Below, in pieces: positions 7,161-9,940 of a DNA stretch of 9,940 nt. A program made the translations under genes and the position numbers. A model generated the notes under the pieces. It made no database searches, was not told the origin of the DNA, and was given only the letters and a program-made list of their open reading frames with translations. Numbering within the stretch: position 1 is the first letter of the stretch; the number at the start of each line of letters is the position of its first letter. The stretch spans positions 1 through 9,940 of the forward strand of contig CATOKC010000118.1 in the NCBI GenBank assembly GCA_951800675.1, written 5' to 3'. The DNA is from an uncultured Oscillibacter sp. (GTDB lineage: Bacteria; Bacillota_A; Clostridia; Oscillospirales; Oscillospiraceae).

Positions 7161-8086
7161 GGAGTACATTTATTCAGATGATGTGCCGTCTTGCCCGGGA
7201 AGACCCCAAGGTCATGCTGGTCATTGGGGATACCGGCTTTTCCGTCATGGAGCCTTTTGAGGCAGAGTTTGGCCCGCGCTTTGTCAATGTGGGCATTGCG
7301 GAGCAAAGTTTCATTTCCTTTTCCGCCGGATTGGCGGCCATGGGAATGAAGCCCTTTGCCTACAACGTCGTGTCGTTCATGACTCTGCGGAGCGCGGAGC
7401 AGATCCTGCTGGATGTATGCTACCAGGAGAATCCCGTGATCCTGGTGGGAGTAGGCGGCGGATTTGCCTATGGCACGGCGGGCCCTACCCACCATTCGCT
7501 TCAGGATATTGCCATGATGCGGGCGTTTCCTAATATAGACGTATACTGCCCCGCCGATCCGGCAGAAATGGAAGCGGTAATGCTCACTGCTTACCGCCGG
7601 GAGCGTCCGGCGTATATCCGAATTGGACGCAGTGTGGATGCGCCGGTTCACAGGCAGGCGGTGGATACGCCGGTGCAACGGGCGATCCCGCTGTCACAGG
7701 GGACAGATATTGCGATTTTCGCATGTGGAACGATCCTGAGAGAGGCTGTGGAAACGAGCCGCCTTTTGGAACAGAAGGGGTGTTCGGTTACGCTTTACAG
7801 CGTGCCCTGCGTGAAACCTCTGGACGGTGAGTCGCTTCTGTCCTGCGCCGCCGGACACCGGGCGGTATTTACCATGGAGGAGCATGGAATCACTGGCGGC
7901 TTAGGAAGTGCGGTGGCGGAATTTCTGATGGAACACGGTCAATGGCCCCCGGTGTTTCACAGGTACGGAATACCAGACTCCTTTGCGATGGTAACAGGGA
8001 CCAGGGAATACCAGCTCAAGTATTTCGGGCTTTCCCCAGAACAGACAGCGGAGGATATGTGGAATCGTTGGAAGGACATTATATGA
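7157..8086 (+). CDS. Transketolase, C-terminal subunit (pyrimidine-binding half)
   Basis: This is the second half of the split transketolase, 309 residues long. LVIGDTG lies at 21-27. NVGIAEQ at 44-50 carries Glu49, the residue that activates the thiamine cofactor. GTAGPTHHSLQD at 106-117 aligns with the GEDGPTHQP loop of full-length enzymes, keeping the His but with Ala108 where they have Asp. YIRIGR at 153-158 is the conserved strand with an Arg of the substrate channel. The C-terminal domain (about 185-309) is the usual transketolase C domain of regulatory or structural role. The ATG at 7157 overlaps the N-subunit stop and follows GGAGGAA at 7142-7148. An earlier in-frame start exists inside the N-subunit gene but has no family homology before residue 1 as given. 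Adjacent, overlapping and in the correct order, the two genes should form one alpha2beta2-type enzyme. The altered acceptor loop suggests a non-standard acceptor. Confidence 0.93.
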   Translation: MRSTFIQMMCRLAREDPKVMLVIGDTGFSVMEPFEAEFGPRFVNVGIAEQSFISFSAGLAAMGMKPFAYNVVSFMTLRSAEQILLDVCYQENPVILVGVGGGFAYGTAGPTHHSLQDIAMMRAFPNIDVYCPADPAEMEAVMLTAYRRERPAYIRIGRSVDAPVHRQAVDTPVQRAIPLSQGTDIAIFACGTILREAVETSRLLEQKGCSVTLYSVPCVKPLDGESLLSCAAGHRAVFTMEEHGITGGLGSAVAEFLMEHGQWPPVFHRYGIPDSFAMVTGTREYQLKYFGLSPEQTAEDMWNRWKDII

Positions 8087-9276
8087 GCAATACGATCGAC
8101 AGCCTTTTTGAACGGTTTACGCAGGAGCGGAAACTTTTGGAGCAGACGGTCGATGAGTTGAAGGCAGCGTTGAAGCAATATAGCGGGGTGGCGCTGTACG
8201 GCGCCGGAAGCAGCGGCATCGCGCTTCTGCTGGCGCTGCAGCGGGCTGGTATCCAGCCGCTGTGCTTTGCCGATGGTGCGCCGGAAAAATGGGGGACGAT
8301 GTGCATGGGGCTTGAGGTCGTTTCGCCCCGGGAACTGACACAGAAATTCGGTCCTGATATTCTGGTGATTGTCTGTATCAATACGGACGGGCAAGCGTAC
8401 TGCCGCAGCTTTGATGAAGCACTGCGGCAAGGCGGGCACACTGGAGTGCATAAAAGACTGCACGACTGCGGCTGTGAGCATGTGGTAGATTATATCGCAT
8501 TGCGCCGGTGCTTTGCGCTGTTCTGGGGAGATGATACGGGCAATCTGCCGTCCTGCCCCGATGTAGACTGCATGTTGGCACATCAAAAGAACATCCGGCA
8601 GATATATGAGCAACTGGCGGACAGCCAATCCAGGGAGATTTACGCAAATATTCTGGCATTCCGCCTGTTTGGCGAGGGACCGGAGATTTCCACGCTGCCC
8701 CAGGAAGAAAAATATTTTCCCTATGAATTGATTTCGCTCTCGCCTGACGAGGTGTTTGTGGACTGCGGCGCGTTTGATGGACAGACATTCCGGGATCTCC
8801 TTGTCCAGACAGGAGGGCGGTTTGAGGCATACTATGCTCTGGAACCGGACCTGGAGAATTATAAAAGACTGGAGCAATTCGCGGTCAGTCTCCCCACGGA
8901 CCTGCGAGAAAAAATGCCGCTGCTGTCCTGCGCAGCGTGGAACGAGGAAAGCCTGATTCCCTTATATGCGCTGCACGGCCCTGGCAGTTTTGCAGCCCCT
9001 TATGGAAAAACACTTGCAAAGGCTGTACCTATAGACAAAATTTTGGATGGCCGCCGGGCCACTTCGATCAAGATGAACATTGAAGGCTCGGAATTGGCGG
9101 CATTGGCTGGTGCGCGGGAAACCATCCGGCGCTGGCACCCGAAACTGATGATTGCAGGTTACCACAAGACCTGGGACTTCTGGGAGGTGCCAGAGCTGAT
9201 GCTGCGGGCTGGATATTCTGTTTATCTGCGCTCGTATATGCACCATTTGTCGTTTGTGTTTTATGGGGTGGTTTGA
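8083..9276 (+). CDS. FkbM-family methyltransferase with N-terminal Rossmann-like domain
   Basis: The 397-residue protein starts with a charged helix, possibly coiled coil, at about 5-33, then a Rossmann-like segment: GVALYGAGSSGIALLLAL at 35-52 with the glycine-rich loop, FADGAPEKWG at 62-71, and DILVIVCI at 92-99. Such modules are known in front of some FkbM and sugar C-methyltransferase domains. The methyltransferase proper covers about 215-397: VFVDCGAFDGQT at 224-235 is the SAM-binding motif I, ALEPD at 252-256 holds the acidic residue expected to bind the SAM ribose, and SIKMNIEGSE at 328-337 is the FkbM signature. Family members O-methylate hydroxyls in antibiotics and surface glycans, so a methyl group on a cluster sugar is the likely product (inference). 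The start at ATG 8083 overlaps the previous stop, with GGAAGGA at 8070-8076; longer in-frame options overlap the transketolase gene heavily and are unlikely. Confidence 0.87.
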   Translation: MSNTIDSLFERFTQERKLLEQTVDELKAALKQYSGVALYGAGSSGIALLLALQRAGIQPLCFADGAPEKWGTMCMGLEVVSPRELTQKFGPDILVIVCINTDGQAYCRSFDEALRQGGHTGVHKRLHDCGCEHVVDYIALRRCFALFWGDDTGNLPSCPDVDCMLAHQKNIRQIYEQLADSQSREIYANILAFRLFGEGPEISTLPQEEKYFPYELISLSPDEVFVDCGAFDGQTFRDLLVQTGGRFEAYYALEPDLENYKRLEQFAVSLPTDLREKMPLLSCAAWNEESLIPLYALHGPGSFAAPYGKTLAKAVPIDKILDGRRATSIKMNIEGSELAALAGARETIRRWHPKLMIAGYHKTWDFWEVPELMLRAGYSVYLRSYMHHLSFVFYGVV

Positions 9277-9289
9277 TCCACGTCAAGAG

Positions 9290-9295
9290 AAAGGA
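9290..9295 (+). promoter_or_regulatory. Ribosome binding site of the acyltransferase gene
   Basis: AAAGGA lies six bases before the ATG at 9302, inside the 25-base gap after the FkbM gene. It is weaker than the sites upstream, and this is the only junction in the window with neither an overlap nor a site touching the preceding stop. Confidence 0.6.
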
Positions 9296-9301
9296 TTCAG
9301 A

Positions 9302-9940
9302 ATGCGGATACATATCAACGGAATTGATGCAAAAAATGTGACTCAATTGTCAAGATTACAGTACTCTCAGCCTGATCAAGGCGGCTTGCAAAACTTTCCG
9401 GCTGTAATCCTGGATAGGCACAGCGGAATTACAGGTATGACCATCTGGGCAAGAGCGGGAGAAGAGAGTAGTCTGGCAGGAGAATGCTATTCTGTATATA
9501 TTGGAGCATTTTGCCCGATTTCCGATCAGGTCATGTTATTGGTCGATGTCAATCATGATTATGCGTCTGTATCTATGTCGGGCCAAGTACCGGATTTGAT
9601 TCCTGTTTCTTATAGAAACAAAAGGAAAGGGTCCATCATCATACAAAATGACGTGTGGATTGGATATGGCGTAACTATTTTAAGCGGAATTACTATTCAT
9701 AATGGTGCAGTAATTGCGGCAAATTCCACTGTCACAAAGGATATCCCTCCGTATGCAATTGTTGCCGGAAACCCTGCAAAAGTAATTAAGTACCGGTTCA
9801 GCCAAGATATAATAGACGGATTGCAAAGAATTCAGTGGTGGTATTGGGACGATACAACGATTAAGAAACGCAGTTATTGGTTTCAACGTTCGCCCGAAGA
9901 GTTTATCAAAAAATTTGATGCGTCCATGGGGGGGGGCAAA
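9302..9940 (+). CDS. Left-handed beta-helix O-acyltransferase (CatB/WbbJ type), 3' end outside window
   Basis: The frame is open from ATG 9302 to the window edge, 213 codons without a stop. It belongs to the hexapeptide-repeat acyltransferases that move an acetyl group from acetyl-CoA to a sugar hydroxyl in the cytoplasm; the subgroup resembles xenobiotic and O-antigen acetyltransferases. His85 in VDVNHDY is the expected catalytic base. The hexapeptide coil region runs from about 111 to 162, including IIIQNDVWIGYGV, ILSGITIHNGAVIAANS and the closing AIVAGNPAKVIKYRF, a hallmark of the family. The tail (166-208) is helical and aromatic-rich with WWYWDD at 179-184. Codon use is clearly more AT-rich than in the preceding genes (23 GC of 60 at 9661-9720 against 40 of 60 at 4741-4800), suggesting separate acquisition. 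A run of nine G falls at codons 209-212, so the last residues before the edge depend on its exact length. Confidence 0.88.
   Translation, partial: MRIHINGIDAKNVTQLSRLQYSQPDQGGLQNFPAVILDRHSGITGMTIWARAGEESSLAGECYSVYIGAFCPISDQVMLLVDVNHDYASVSMSGQVPDLIPVSYRNKRKGSIIIQNDVWIGYGVTILSGITIHNGAVIAANSTVTKDIPPYAIVAGNPAKVIKYRFSQDIIDGLQRIQWWYWDDTTIKKRSYWFQRSPEEFIKKFDASMGGGK
9928..9936 (+). repeat. Homopolymer tract of nine G inside the acyltransferase gene
   Basis: Nine consecutive G lie near the 3' part of the acyltransferase frame, encoding the glycines after Met209. Tracts of this length can slip during replication and switch a gene's frame, as known for polysaccharide genes in Campylobacter and others. 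Here it lies after the complete catalytic domain, so slippage would only alter the tail. It could equally be a base-calling or assembly artefact. Confidence 0.9.

Noticed and set aside
6444..7169. Minus-strand open frame (241 codons) opposite the transketolase N-subunit
   Set aside because: The sense strand encodes the complete thiamine-binding motif; the antisense product resembles nothing and spans the gene junction.
6345..8086. Alternative reading of the two subunits as 1-deoxyxylulose-5-phosphate synthase or a pyruvate dehydrogenase E1 pair
   Set aside because: The GDGECNEG motif, SKGH and GPTHH elements and the subunit lengths fit split transketolase better than either alternative.
7957..8877. 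Long minus-strand open frame (306 codons) opposite the FkbM and transketolase genes
   Set aside because: It is antisense to genes with clear family motifs, has no recognisable domain and no convincing ribosome binding site; GC-rich coding DNA often leaves such open frames.

Overview
The window is one continuous stretch of co-directional (+ strand) surface-glycan biosynthesis genes with no gap of more than 25 bases between them. There is no stretch over 300 bases without a gene, and I see no tRNA, rRNA, CRISPR array, insertion sequence, terminator or stand-alone promoter. Strong Shine-Dalgarno sequences (GGAGG-type), mixed ATG/GTG starts, moderate to high GC in most genes and the protein style suggest a gut-type Clostridia member (Oscillospiraceae-like). 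This taxonomic guess is inference only; no marker gene is present.

Layout: (1) the C-terminal end of an unrecognised helical, TPR-like protein, probably from a glycosyltransferase-type gene; (2) rfbF, glucose-1-phosphate cytidylyltransferase; (3) a radical SAM protein with a SPASM-like C-terminal cysteine cluster; (4) a GT2 glycosyltransferase fused to a C-terminal methyltransferase-like domain; (5) rfbG, CDP-glucose 4,6-dehydratase, starting at GTG; (6) a UDP-galactopyranose-mutase family flavoenzyme; (7, 8) the two halves of a split transketolase; (9) an FkbM-family methyltransferase with an extra N-terminal Rossmann-like domain; (10) a left-handed beta-helix O-acyltransferase, cut by the window end and carrying a run of nine G just before the edge. 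Six of the nine junctions are 4-base ATGA overlaps, so the genes are almost certainly one translationally coupled operon whose promoter lies upstream of the window.

How the genes may work together: RfbF and RfbG make CDP-glucose and then CDP-4-keto-6-deoxyglucose. No 4-ketoreductase, 3-dehydratase (RfbH) or epimerase follows. The next genes are instead a ring-contracting mutase and a split transketolase overlapping each other. My main hypothesis is that the transketolase pair is not housekeeping. It may transfer a two-carbon ketol unit onto the 4-keto sugar nucleotide to give a branched-chain, possibly furanose, sugar. That sugar would then be altered by the radical SAM, FkbM and acyltransferase enzymes and attached by the GT2 enzyme. 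The transketolase C-subunit appears to lack the acidic residue that in classical transketolases reads the acceptor's alpha-hydroxyl, which fits an unusual acceptor. The pathway assignment is inference; the enzyme family calls are well supported.
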